A DNA stretch of 64,000 nt, taken from the NCBI GenBank assembly GCA_027487575.1, contig JAIYDJ010000062.1, positions 62,001-126,000 of the forward strand. The letters run 5' to 3'. Within the stretch, counting starts at the first letter, position 1. Every line of letters begins with the position of its first letter. The notes below the pieces were generated by a model that did no database searches, was not told where the DNA came from, and saw nothing but the letters and a program-made list of their open reading frames with translations. The position numbers and the translations under genes are program-made. Of the stretch, positions 18,011 to 28,600 are shown piece by piece. This DNA is from Rhodobacter sp. (lineage in GTDB: Bacteria; Pseudomonadota; Alphaproteobacteria; Rhodobacterales; Rhodobacteraceae).

Positions 18011-18849
18011 GCCTGCCATCCGATTTCAGCCTGCATGCAGGTCATTCCGCCCTCGATTACCGTTGCCAAAGACTGAGCGCCATCGGCGGCAGGCCAACCC
18101 GTCAGGTGCACGCTGTCAAAATGGAACAGCGGGCGCACACCGCGAAACTTGAAGCGCGCAGGCCACGCGCCCGCCGCATGGTCGCGCGCCGCCTGCACCA
18201 GCATCATCGCCTGCATCGGGCCATGCACCACAAGCCCCGGATACTTTTCGGTATCCGTCGCATAGGGCAGGTCGAAATGAATGCGATGCGCGTTGAACGT
18301 CAGCGCCGAAAAGCGAAAGAGCCGCACAGTGTTGAAGTCGACCGGCTGGCTGAACGCTGGGTCGGCGGGTGCGGCGACCGGTGGCGGCAGCACAAAGGTT
18401 TCGGGCATCGCGACATAGACGATGTCCTGTTCTTCACTGACCGCCAGACCTTCGGGCCCGTGGGTTTCATGCCCCAGCGTCACGAACACCATCCGCCCGG
18501 TCGATCCGGTCTTTTCCGCAACCTTCAGGATGGTCGAATGGCGCAGCATCGGCTGCCCGATCCGCAAGGGCGCGTGAAACGTCAGCCGCCCCCCGGCCCA
18601 CATCCGACGCTCCAGAGGCACCGGAGGCAGGAACCCGCCCTTTGCCGGATGCCCGTCCGGCCCCAGTCCGGCCATCGGGGTTTCGGGCAGCCAGCCCATC
18701 CAGTGCCACAGGGGCGGCAACGCGCAGCCTTCGTCCAGGGCCAGCCCTTCCGCGCCCAGCGTCGCCGCCATCTGCCGCGCCTGACGGGCCGATACCACAT
18801 CCGTCGCAGACTCGGTCCGCCCAACCCAGGCGTCGAACGTCCCCGTCAT
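18007..18849 (-). CDS. MaoC/FAS1-like dehydratase (mesaconyl-C4-CoA hydratase-like)
   Basis: A 280-residue double hot-dog protein. The N-terminal half (L-P-P-L-W-H-W-M-G-W-L and G-F-L-P-P-V-P-L-E-R-R-M-W-A-G-G) resembles the FAS1-like/HTD2 dehydratase type. The C-terminal half has the hydratase motif F-S-A-L-T-F-N-A-H-R-I-H-F-D-L-P-Y-A-T, including the expected Asn/His pair, then H-G-P-M-Q-A. It hydrates an enoyl-CoA. By architecture it belongs with 3-methylfumaryl-CoA (mesaconyl-C4-CoA) hydratases; exact substrate is inferred. It overlaps the CoA-transferase gene downstream. Confidence 0.82.
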   Translation of the reverse strand: MTGTFDAWVGRTESATDVVSARQARQMAATLGAEGLALDEGCALPPLWHWMGWLPETPMAGLGPDGHPAKGGFLPPVPLERRMWAGGRLTFHAPLRIGQPMLRHSTILKVAEKTGSTGRMVFVTLGHETHGPEGLAVSEEQDIVYVAMPETFVLPPPVAAPADPAFSQPVDFNTVRLFRFSALTFNAHRIHFDLPYATDTEKYPGLVVHGPMQAMMLVQAARDHAAGAWPARFKFRGVRPLFHFDSVHLTGWPAADGAQSLATVIEGGMTCMQAEIGWQA

Positions 18850-18924
18850 CTTCCATCCCCCCGGCGCGGCAATCTTGTAATTTTGTTGCGCAATGGTGCG
18901 TGCCGCCGGGCAAAGGTCAAGGCT

Positions 18925-19437
18925 TCAGACCAAAGTTTTCGGCTCTGGGTCTGTCGGGCGCGGCAAGGCCATGTAAAGGCTGTCACACCATTCGTCCCGC
19001 CACTGAAGCGTCCGCTCGGCCCGCCGGGTTTCGACAAACCCCAGTTTGGTCAGAAGGGCGAGGGAGGCAAGGTTGCGCGGGTCAAGCTCTGCCGTCAGGG
19101 CAGGCACCTGCGGCAGGCAGAACAGATGGTCGATCACCGCGCGCAGCGCCTCTGTCATCAGGCCCTGACCCCAGTGGTCCGGATGCAGGATATAGCCGAC
19201 CTCCCATTCGCGCCAGGCACCCGCCTTGCCGATGACCACGCCTTGCCGTTCAAGAATGAATTCGGTCGGCGTCGCAATCAGATGCCCCAGTGCGTTCTCG
19301 CTTTGGGCAAGCGCCTCGTGTTCAGGATGCGACCAGTAGCGCATCGCGCGAGGGTCGGCAAAGATGCAATGCATGGCGGCCAGATCATCCGTCCGCGCAG
19401 GTCGCAGCGTCAGGCGCGCGGTTGTCAGCACGGTCAT
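18925..19437 (-). CDS. GNAT family N-acetyltransferase (RimJ/RimL-like)
   Basis: A 170-residue acetyltransferase of the GNAT_3 (RimJ/RimL) type. It opens L-T-T-A-R-L-T-L-R-P-A-R-T-D-D-L, has I-G-K-A-G-A-W-R and the acetyl-CoA-binding region H-P-D-H-W-G-Q-G-L-M-T-E-A-L near residue 96, then L-D-P-R-N-L-A-S-L-A-L-L-T-K-L-G-F. It probably acetylates an N-terminal or small-molecule amine; the substrate is unknown. The start overlaps the stop of the acylase gene (ATGA), so the two are coupled. Confidence 0.88.
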   Translation of the reverse strand: MTVLTTARLTLRPARTDDLAAMHCIFADPRAMRYWSHPEHEALAQSENALGHLIATPTEFILERQGVVIGKAGAWREWEVGYILHPDHWGQGLMTEALRAVIDHLFCLPQVPALTAELDPRNLASLALLTKLGFVETRRAERTLQWRDEWCDSLYMALPRPTDPEPKTLV

Positions 19438-21905
19438 GGGGCGGCAGGCTCCAGATGGGTGATGCCCACCGCCCCGGCCCGCGCCAGTTCGGGGTCAAGG
19501 CTCATCGGGATGTATTCACCGCGGCGCCAGACCTCGCTCAGGTCGTCATAGTGGCGGCTCATCGGATGGCCCGACTGCCCGGTCGCCACGATGAACACCG
19601 AACTGTCGGGGTCGGCGAAATCATAGACCCCGCGATACCCGCCGCCGTGCACGTTCAGAAACGGATCGGGACCCGTGCCGATCGTGCGGCCCCGCAGCAG
19701 GGTGTTGTCGCCGCCGCTGGTCGATTGCCGGATGTTCACGAAAAACCGCAGCACCGGCACTTCGCCCAGAACCGGGTGGTTATGCGTCGCCTGATGCGCG
19801 TCGCCCCAGCGCCAGCTTTCCACGGCCGGGCCATAGCGTTCGACAAGCCCCAACAGCGCCTCGTCCAGCGCGATGCGGGCGATGTCGGTGCAGCTTTCCA
19901 CCGCCGCCGACTGGATCACGTCACACCAGACCGATGCGCCTTCGGTGTTGCGGTAGACGCGTTCGATGAAGACCGGCTGCGGATGCGAAAACGCATCGGC
20001 GGCGGCCCCGATCTCGTCGCGGGTCAGGCGGTTCTGCAGGCTGCGGAACCACGCCTCGGCGATCAGGGGTTCAGGCAGATGCTCGTTCATCTCGCCGTTC
20101 CATTCCGCCAGCAGCGCCAGCGCGCGTTGCCGCAGCCGTTCGGGCGTCCCCTCGGCCGCCGCCTCGCCGGTGAACCACAGGTCTGCGGCGATCCGCGGCA
20201 GCAGGCTGCGCGCGGTCGGGCTGACGGTGTCCAGCTGCGCCTCGATGAAGCTTTCGCGCGTGTGCACCTCGCGCGCCTTCATCAGCGTCAGCCAGCGTTG
20301 GATGCGCTGCGTGTCGCCCCAGTCATAGGACACATGGCGCGGAAAGGGCCGGTCCACCGTCTTGTTGTTGGTGTTGCCCAGCAGGCCGCTGCTCGGGTCC
20401 TGCACGCGCGGGTTCTCGGAATAGGGAAAGGTTCCGGTCCAGCGGTTTGCCCCCTCCCAGCCCGGCGCGGGCATCCGGCCTTTGGTGCGATGGCTGCCCT
20501 CGCGGACCGGCATCGCCCCGATCAGTTGCAGCGCGATCCCGCTCTGATCGACCAGCATCAGGTTCTGGGCCGGCGCCACGAACAATTGCCCGGCCGCAAT
20601 GCCGTCATCAACCGTCTTTGCCGACATCAGCCGCATCGCCGCCGTCATCGAGGTGTCGGCCCCGCTGAGCGCCGTCCATTGCAGGGCGGCGACATGGCCC
20701 GCAGGCGTCACCGAGGCCAGATCGTAATGCGACCCCGGCAGGATCGGGCCGCTTTCCGACCAGCGCAGGGTGATCGTCACCGGGTCCTGATCGCGCACGG
20801 TGATGATCGTGCGGCGGCTGATGAAATCGCGCGGGCCGTCGGGGGTCAGGTACTGTTCGGGGTTTTCGGGGTTCACCCGCTCCATCACCACGTCCTGATC
20901 GTCAAGGTAGCTGGACGTCAGCCCCCAGCCCAGATCGTCCGACCGTCCAGCCAGAACCACCGGCATTCCCGGAATCGTCGCGCCGATCACCCCGCCGGAC
21001 TGAAGTTCCAGCCGCGCGAGGTACCACAGCGTCGGCGCGGTGAAGCCCAGATGCGGATCATTGGCCAGCAGCGCCCCTCCGGCTGCCGAGCGCGCAGGCA
21101 TCGCGGCCCAGGAGTTCGACGCGCCGGCGAAGGCCATGCTGTGGAACGGTGACAGGGGCGCGTCGATGTAGGCGGCCTGTTCCGCCGCCCGCGGCGGCAT
21201 CGGCCCCGGCATCAGACCGGCGTAATCGGGCAGCGCGACGATCCCGTCAGGCAGGTCATCGGGCAGGATGTCGCGCAACCGCGGATCGGGCAGCAGAAGC
21301 GACATCTGCGCGCGCAGAACTTCGGATTCCAGATGCGAGGACAGTTGCAGCGCCATCAGCTTGATGATGGCGATGCTGTCTGCAGGGGCCCAGGCGCTGA
21401 TCTCGGACGAGAACAGGAAGAATTCCGGCGCGCCACGCCCCATGGCCTGCGCATTGACCTCGCCGATCCACGCGTTCACCCCGTTGGCATAGGCCTGCAG
21501 CGCCACCCTGGTCGGATCGTCCTGAACCTCTTCGGATGACAGCGCCAGCGAGTAAAGGTCCAGCCTGCGCAGCAGTTCGTCGATCTTCAGGGTGCGCGCG
21601 CCGAACACCTCGGACAGGCGGCCCTGCGCGGTGCGGCGCAGCATCGTCATCTGCCAAAGCCGGTCCTGTGCATGGGCAAACCCCAGCGCGAAGTACACAT
21701 CCGCATCGGTCGCGCCAAAGATGTGCGGCACGTTGGCGTTGTTGCGCACGATTTCGACCGGGGCCGAAAGTTCGGCTACCGAGAAGGTGGCGGAATAGTC
21801 CGGCAGCGACCGCGACAGGAAATAGTACCCGATCAGCAGCGCCGCCACGCCAAGCGCCACCAGTCCGGTGAACAGTCGCAAGAGCCAGCGGAAGGCAATC
21901 AGCAT
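19434..21905 (-). CDS. Penicillin acylase family protein (Ntn hydrolase, possible acyl-homoserine lactone acylase)
   Basis: An 823-residue precursor. The N-terminus has a membrane-type leader (F-R-W-L-L-R-L-F-T-G-L-V-A-L-G-V), so it is exported or anchored in the periplasm. The alpha part contains Q-D-R-L-W-Q-M; the maturation site is F-A-G-A-S-N-S-W-A, where Ser263 would become the new N-terminal nucleophile after self-cleavage. The residue before it is Ala rather than the commoner Gly. N-D-P-H-L and N-I-R-Q-S-T-S-G-G-D-N-T-L near the end are family features. Substrates of the family include penicillins, acyl-homoserine lactones and other amides; sequence alone does not decide. Confidence 0.9.
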   Translation of the reverse strand: MLIAFRWLLRLFTGLVALGVAALLIGYYFLSRSLPDYSATFSVAELSAPVEIVRNNANVPHIFGATDADVYFALGFAHAQDRLWQMTMLRRTAQGRLSEVFGARTLKIDELLRRLDLYSLALSSEEVQDDPTRVALQAYANGVNAWIGEVNAQAMGRGAPEFFLFSSEISAWAPADSIAIIKLMALQLSSHLESEVLRAQMSLLLPDPRLRDILPDDLPDGIVALPDYAGLMPGPMPPRAAEQAAYIDAPLSPFHSMAFAGASNSWAAMPARSAAGGALLANDPHLGFTAPTLWYLARLELQSGGVIGATIPGMPVVLAGRSDDLGWGLTSSYLDDQDVVMERVNPENPEQYLTPDGPRDFISRRTIITVRDQDPVTITLRWSESGPILPGSHYDLASVTPAGHVAALQWTALSGADTSMTAAMRLMSAKTVDDGIAAGQLFVAPAQNLMLVDQSGIALQLIGAMPVREGSHRTKGRMPAPGWEGANRWTGTFPYSENPRVQDPSSGLLGNTNNKTVDRPFPRHVSYDWGDTQRIQRWLTLMKAREVHTRESFIEAQLDTVSPTARSLLPRIAADLWFTGEAAAEGTPERLRQRALALLAEWNGEMNEHLPEPLIAEAWFRSLQNRLTRDEIGAAADAFSHPQPVFIERVYRNTEGASVWCDVIQSAAVESCTDIARIALDEALLGLVERYGPAVESWRWGDAHQATHNHPVLGEVPVLRFFVNIRQSTSGGDNTLLRGRTIGTGPDPFLNVHGGGYRGVYDFADPDSSVFIVATGQSGHPMSRHYDDLSEVWRRGEYIPMSLDPELARAGAVGITHLEPAAP

Positions 21906-21984
21906 GTCGGGGCCTGTTCTTGACGGCGGGGGCGTGATGGGTTCCTAGTCCATCGGGTTGAACAGGGCAATGACGGGGGCGGGT

Positions 21985-22848
21985 ATGGCAAGGATCGCAT
22001 TTCTGGGCTTGGGCGTCATGGGGGGGCCGATGGCCCGGCATCTGGCGGCCAAGGGGCATACCGTCACGGTCTACAACCGCACGATCGCCAAGGCGGAGGC
22101 CTGGGTTGCGGTGCATGGGGGAAGCCATGCTTTGACTCCGCGCGATGCGGCAAAGGACGCTGATTTCGTGATGGCCTGCGTCGGCAACGACGATGACCTG
22201 CGCGCGGTGTGCCTTGGGCCGGACGGGGCCTTTGCGGGCATGAAGGCGGGGGCGATCTTTGTGGATCACACCACCGTCTCGGCACAGGTCACGCGGGACC
22301 TTTCGGCGGTGGCCGGGCAGGCCGGTCTGGGCTTTGTCGATGCGCCGGTGTCGGGGGGGCAGATGGGCGCGGAAAACGGCCAGTTGTCCATCATGTGCGG
22401 CGGGACGGAAGAAGGTTATGCCGCGGCAGAGCCGGTGATGGCCGCCTATGCCCGCATCTGTCGTCGACTCGGCGGGTCGGGAGCCGGGCAACTGGCCAAG
22501 ATGATGAACCAGATCTGCATTGCGGGTCTGATGCAGGGCCTGTCCGAGGCGCTGGCTTTTGGCGAAAAGGCGGGACTGGACGGCGCGGCGGTGGTCGAGG
22601 TGATCAGTCAGGGGGCGGCGGGTAGCTGGCAGATGGTCAACCGGCACAAGACGATGCTGGAAGACCGGTTTGACTTCGGCTTTGCCGTCGACTGGATGCG
22701 CAAGGACCTGGGCATCTGCCTCGACACGGCCGACCAGATCGGAGCAAGCCTGCCGGTGACCGCGCTGGTGGACCAGTTCTACAAGGACGTGCAGCGCATG
22801 GGTGGCGGGCGCGGCGATACGTCGGGTCTGATCCGGCGGCTTCGCTAG
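21985..22848 (+). CDS. NAD(P)-dependent beta-hydroxyacid dehydrogenase (3-hydroxyisobutyrate dehydrogenase family)
   Basis: A 287-residue Rossmann oxidoreductase. The N-terminus reads A-F-L-G-L-G-V-M-G-G-P-M-A-R-H-L (dinucleotide-binding and family signature), followed by V-Y-N-R-T (selecting for NADP by the Arg), the substrate motif F-V-D-A-P-V-S-G-G-Q-M-G-A near residue 118, and the catalytic Lys in G-A-G-Q-L-A-K-M-M-N-Q near residue 171. It could act on 3-hydroxyisobutyrate, tartronate semialdehyde or a related acid. The track start is TTG 21958; ATG 21985 gives the normal family start. A DUF1330 gene follows after 32 bases. Confidence 0.9.
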   Translation: MARIAFLGLGVMGGPMARHLAAKGHTVTVYNRTIAKAEAWVAVHGGSHALTPRDAAKDADFVMACVGNDDDLRAVCLGPDGAFAGMKAGAIFVDHTTVSAQVTRDLSAVAGQAGLGFVDAPVSGGQMGAENGQLSIMCGGTEEGYAAAEPVMAAYARICRRLGGSGAGQLAKMMNQICIAGLMQGLSEALAFGEKAGLDGAAVVEVISQGAAGSWQMVNRHKTMLEDRFDFGFAVDWMRKDLGICLDTADQIGASLPVTALVDQFYKDVQRMGGGRGDTSGLIRRLR

Positions 22849-22880
22849 GACAAGACACGCCGCGAAAGGGCAGGTGCGGG

Positions 22881-23198
22881 ATGACGCAGGATGGTGCGAA
22901 GAAAGGCTACTGGGTCGTGTTCGCAGACGTGTCGGACCCCGAAGCCTACAAGGCCTATGTCGCGGAAAACGCCGTGGCGTTCCGCAAGTATGGCGCGCGC
23001 TTTCTGGTGCGCGGCGGCCTGATGGACCCGGCCGAGGGTGCGCCCCGGTCGCGCGTGGTGGTGATCGAATTTCCCAGCTTGCAGGCCGCGCAGGACTGTT
23101 ACCATTCGCCCGAATACGCCCGGGCAATGGCTCTGCGCGAAGGCGCGTCGGTGATGGACCTTGCGATCGTGAGTGGCTATGCCGGGCCGCAACCCTAG
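22881..23198 (+). CDS. DUF1330 domain-containing protein
   Basis: A 105-residue ferredoxin-fold (dimeric alpha-beta barrel-like) protein. Family features: G-Y-W-V-V-F-A-D-V-S-D-P-E-A-Y-K-A-Y near the N-terminus, G-A-R-F-L-V-R-G-G, V-V-I-E-F-P-S-L-Q-A-A-Q-D-C-Y-H-S-P-E-Y. The biochemical role of DUF1330 proteins is not established. A paralogue lies at 59115-59405. It is 32 bases downstream of the hydroxyacid dehydrogenase and likely co-transcribed. Confidence 0.88.
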   Translation: MTQDGAKKGYWVVFADVSDPEAYKAYVAENAVAFRKYGARFLVRGGLMDPAEGAPRSRVVVIEFPSLQAAQDCYHSPEYARAMALREGASVMDLAIVSGYAGPQP

Positions 23199-23265
23199 CG
23201 CTGCCACCGCCGCGCCCGCTGGCCAACTGCTGAGTTGCGCGGATCAGTCTGAAAGAAAATACCGA

Positions 23266-23835
23266 TCAGGGAATGATGCGGCTGTACTTTACGCCGGCCA
23301 GCGTCGCGCCGGCGATCAGACCCTGCTGTCCGAAGACCAGCCCGATGACGGGGTCGAGTTCGGTCGTCTCCTTGCCAAGGCTGCCACCCTGTTCGGGCGT
23401 CGCATAGCGCACATCCGCACCGGCGGCCCAGCCTGACGAGCGCCGGAAATTTTCGAGTGCGTCCTGGGTCATGAAGAACAGGGCATGGGCATACTGCTGC
23501 GCCCCGATCTGGAAGCCGATCGTTGCGCGGGTGGCCGAATAGTAATCGACTGTCACGCCGTTCAGCCGCAGCGCGCCTCGTCCATATCCGCCTCCCACCC
23601 CGAAACCCGCCTCGGTGACCAGCGGCATGTAAAGCACGCCCGCCGCGCGCGTAGCCAGTTCGCGCGTGCCCGGATAGCGGTCGAACAGATAGTCCCGCGT
23701 CGCGTTGACCCGCGCATCGATGCGTGTCGCACCGCCGGACCCGACACCGTTTCCGGTGATTGCGCCGTCACAGGCCGACAGCAGCAGACCGGCCCCTGTC
23801 ATGCCCAGAAAAATCCGTCGGGAAACCTGTGTCAT
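23266..23835 (-). CDS. SYLF/YSC84-type lipid-binding lipoprotein
   Basis: A 189-residue protein starting at M-T-Q-V-S-R-R-I-F-L-G, with a leader ending in the lipobox L-L-L-S-A-C, so it should be lipidated and anchored in the envelope. The mature part has the SYLF pattern: R-V-N-A-T-R-D-Y-L-F, A-G-V-L-Y-M-P-L-V-T-E-A-G-F-G-V-G-G-G-Y-G-R-G, Y-Y-S-A-T-R-A-T-I-G-F-Q-I-G, and a C-terminal D-P-V-I-G-L-V-F-G-Q-Q-G-L. SYLF domains bind phosphoinositide-like lipids in eukaryotes; the bacterial role is not known. The track start seven codons upstream is less likely. Confidence 0.86.
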   Translation of the reverse strand: MTQVSRRIFLGMTGAGLLLSACDGAITGNGVGSGGATRIDARVNATRDYLFDRYPGTRELATRAAGVLYMPLVTEAGFGVGGGYGRGALRLNGVTVDYYSATRATIGFQIGAQQYAHALFFMTQDALENFRRSSGWAAGADVRYATPEQGGSLGKETTELDPVIGLVFGQQGLIAGATLAGVKYSRIIP

Positions 23836-23946
23836 CGTCCGCCCTCTTGCCCTCATGATGGGGTTCTACCGACCCCGTTGCAAGGAATGTAGCCGGTTTC
23901 CGCACCGGTGTCATGCCCGCTGTCGAAAGCGGCAAGGCGCCGCCGA

Positions 23947-25029
<1,083 letters not shown>

Positions 25030-25105
25030 TCAAGTCGGCAATGTGCCGTGGCACGCCGACACGTGGCCGCCAACCAACGCAAAGACATCAACGGGGCAGA
25101 ACGGC

Positions 25106-25630
25106 ATGGATTGGGTTCAGATCATCTTCGAACTGATCGACCTGAGGTCGTTTTCAAACCTGTGGTACTGGATCGCGCTGGCGGTTCTGTGGTCTTCGGC
25201 CAGCCATTGGGTGCTGGGCGTGCCCTTCGACATGATCGCCAAGGCCCGGCGCGAGGGGGGCGAGACGCTGACCGATCTGGAAATCCTGGTGCGGATCAAC
25301 ACGACCCGGCTTCTGGGCATCGCGCAGACGGCCGGATTGCTGATCGTCGGGGGCGTTTTCTTTGTGATCACGACGCTGATCATCCTTGGTTTCTGGTATG
25401 CGGTCGAATTCGCGCAGGCGGTTCTGTTCCTTCTGGTTCCGATCTCGATTCTGGGCCTTCTGACGCTGCGGACCTCGCGATTGATCGTGGCGGGCGAAAA
25501 CTCGGGGGCGGCGCTGTGCCGACGGCTGGCGCGGCACAGGTTCGCGACGCAGGTTCTGGGCATGTTCGCGATCTTCTTCACCGCGATGTTCGGCATGTAC
25601 CAGAACATCCAGATCGGTATGCCGGGCTGA
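25106..25630 (+). CDS. Conserved four-helix-like inner membrane protein, upstream of mfd
   Basis: A 174-residue protein starting M-D-W-V-Q-I-I-F-E-L-I-D-L-R-S-F-S-N-L-W-Y; the track ORF begins earlier but this ATG follows the hemB-side gap and gives a sensible start. Hydrophobic segments: W-I-A-L-A-V-L-W, G-L-L-I-V-G-G-V-F-F-V-I-T-T-L-I, V-L-F-L-L-V-P-I-S-I-L-G-L-L, and F-A-I-F-F-T-A-M-F. Homologues in Rhodobacterales are, as I recall, often labelled 'component of SufBCD complex', for which I see no support in this sequence. It is followed after three bases by mfd, so both are probably in one transcript. Function unknown. Confidence 0.78.
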   Translation: MDWVQIIFELIDLRSFSNLWYWIALAVLWSSASHWVLGVPFDMIAKARREGGETLTDLEILVRINTTRLLGIAQTAGLLIVGGVFFVITTLIILGFWYAVEFAQAVLFLLVPISILGLLTLRTSRLIVAGENSGAALCRRLARHRFATQVLGMFAIFFTAMFGMYQNIQIGMPG

Positions 25631-25633
25631 CCG

Positions 25634-28600
25634 ATGGCGGATCGCATCCTTCTTGGCGGGGCTCCTGAAGGCTATTACGCGACCCTGCTGGCGCGCGAAC
25701 TGGCGCGCGGACAGGCCGTGGTCCACGTCGCCCGCGACGACAAGCGGATGGAGGCGATGCGTGCGGCGTTGGCGGTGGTGGCACCGGGCACGGTCGTGCT
25801 GGACCTGCCCGCCTGGGACTGCCTGCCCTATGACCGCGTGTCGCCCAATCCGGATGTTCTGGCGCGGCGGATGGCCACGCTGGCCGCGCTGTCGGCCGGG
25901 GTGCCGGGGCCGTTCATCCTGCTGACGACGCTGAACGCCGCCGCACAGCGGCTTCCAGCGCGCGAGGTCATCGCCGGGGCGTCCTTCATCGCACGCGTCG
26001 GTGACCGGGTCGACGAGGCGCATCTGCGCGGCTTTCTGGCGCGGATGGGGTTTTCGCCGGTGTCCACCGTGGCCGAACCGGGCGACTTTGCCATTCGCGG
26101 TGGCATCGTAGACATCTTTCCACCGGGGCGCGGCGGGCCGGTGCGGCTTGATTTCTTCGGGGATGTGCTGGACGGCGCGCGGCGGTTCGACCCCGCCACG
26201 CAGCGCACCACTGCCAAGCTGAAGGCGGTCGATCTGGCACCGATGTCGGAAATCATTCTGGACGAATCCGCCATCGCGCGGTTCCGCCAGAACTACCGGG
26301 TGGAATTCGGCACTGCCGGGTCGGACGATCCGCTGTACGAGGCGGTCAGCGCCGGACGCAAGCATCAGGGGATGGAACACTGGCTGCCGTTCTTTCACGC
26401 GCGGATGGAGACGCTGTTCGATTATCTGCCTCAGGCATCAATCGTGCTTGACGATCAGGTGACCGCCGCCCGCCTGTCGCGCTGGGAAGGCATCGCCGAC
26501 CAGTATGACAGCCGCCGCGAGGCGATGACGGCGAAGGGACGGCTCGATTCCGTCTACAAGCCCGTGCCGCCGGGCCTGCTGTATCTGGACGACGCAGGCT
26601 GGGAACAGGCCGTCGCCGCGCACCGCGTCGTGCAGTTGTCACCCTTGGCGCAAGCCCCCGGTCCGGGGGTGCTGGACGCGCAAGGCCGGATCGGGCGCAG
26701 CTTCGCGCCAGAACGCCAACAAGAATCCATCAGCCTTTTCGGGGCTTTGAAGGACCATGTTCAGGTTTTGCTGAAGCAGGGGAATGTCGTGATCGCGTCC
26801 TGGTCCGAAGGCGCGCGCGAACGGCTGAAGGGACTTCTGTCGGATCAAGGTTTGAAGACCGTTCACGAAATCAAGGACTTCCGCGAAGTTTCTGAGACGC
26901 GGAGCGGCCTTTGCCTGATGATCTGGGCGCTGGAGGCGGGCTATACCGCGCCGGGGTTGACGGTGATATCGGAACAGGATGTCCTTGGCGACCGTCTGGT
27001 CGCGAAACCCCGCAAACGGCGCAAGGCCGAGAACTTCCTGCGCGAGGTCGACGCGCTGACCCCCGGCGATCTGGTGGTGCATGTCGAACATGGCGTCGGG
27101 CGCTATCTGGGACTTGAAACGATCACGGCGCTGGGGGCACCGCATGCCTGTGTCGCGCTGGAATACGCTGAAAACGCAAAGCTTTACCTGCCGGTCGAGA
27201 ACATCGAACTTCTGTCGCGATATGGGCACGAGGACGGTTTGCTGGACCGTCTGGGTGGCGGTGCGTGGCAGGCCAAAAAGGCCAAGCTCAAGGACCGCAT
27301 CCGCGAAATTGCCGACCGCCTGATGCGGATCGCCGCCGAACGCGCGCTGCGCCATGCGCCGGTTCTGGAAGCCCCGCATTCGATCTGGGAGGCGTTCGCG
27401 GCACGTTTTCCCTATCAGGAAACCGACGACCAGTTGTCGGCGATTGCCGATGTGGTGGCGGACCTTGAAAAAGGCTCGCCCATGGATCGTTTGATCGTCG
27501 GCGATGTGGGGTTCGGCAAGACCGAGGTGGCGATGCGCGCGGCCTTTGTCGCGGCGTTGTCCGGGTTGCAGGTTGCGGTGATCTGCCCGACGACGCTGCT
27601 GGCCCGCCAGCACTATCGCAGCTTTGCCGAACGGTTCCGGGGCTTTCCGATCACCGTGCGCCCCTTGTCGCGCTTTGTCAGTGCCAAGGATGCCAACGCA
27701 ACCCGGGCGGCCATGTCGGATGGCACGGTGGATATCGTGGTCGGCACCCATGCCCTGCTGGCGAAAGCTGTGCGGTTCAAGAACCTTGGCCTGATGGTGA
27801 TCGACGAGGAACAGCATTTCGGCGTGTCCCACAAGGAACGGCTGAAAGAGATGCGGGCCGAGGTGCATGTGCTGACCCTGACCGCGACGCCGATTCCGCG
27901 CACTTTGCAGTTGTCGCTTGCAGGGGTGCGCGATCTGTCGATCATCGCGACGCCCCCGGTGGACCGTCTGGCGATCCGCACCTATGTCAGCGAGTTCGAC
28001 ACCATCACGATCCGCGAGGCGCTGCTGCGCGAACATTATCGCGGTGGTCAAAGCTTTTACGTCGTGCCGCGCATTTCCGACTTGCCCGAGATCGAGGACT
28101 TCCTGCGCACCCATGTGCCGGAAGTGACCTTCGTCATCGCCCACGGCCAGCTTGCGGCGGGCGATCTGGATGACCGGATGAACCAGTTCTACGACGGCAA
28201 GTTCGATGTGCTGCTGGCGACGACGATAGTGGAATCGGGGCTGGATATCCCGACCGCCAACACGATGATCGTCCACCGCGCCGACATGTTCGGGCTGTCG
28301 CAACTGTACCAGATCCGGGGCAGGGTGGGGCGGTCCAAGACGCGGGCCTATGCCTATCTCACGACCAAACCCCGCGCGCCGCTGACCCCGCAGGCCACGA
28401 AACGGCTGCGGCTGTTGGGCAGCCTCGACAGTCTGGGGGCGGGGTTCAACCTTGCCAGCCACGATCTGGACCTGCGCGGGGCAGGCAATCTTCTGGGCGA
28501 GGAACAGTCGGGCCACATCAAGGAAGTCGGCTACGAGTTGTACCAGCAGATGCTGGAAGACACGATTGCCAAGATCAAGTCGGGCGAGTTGCAGGGGCTG

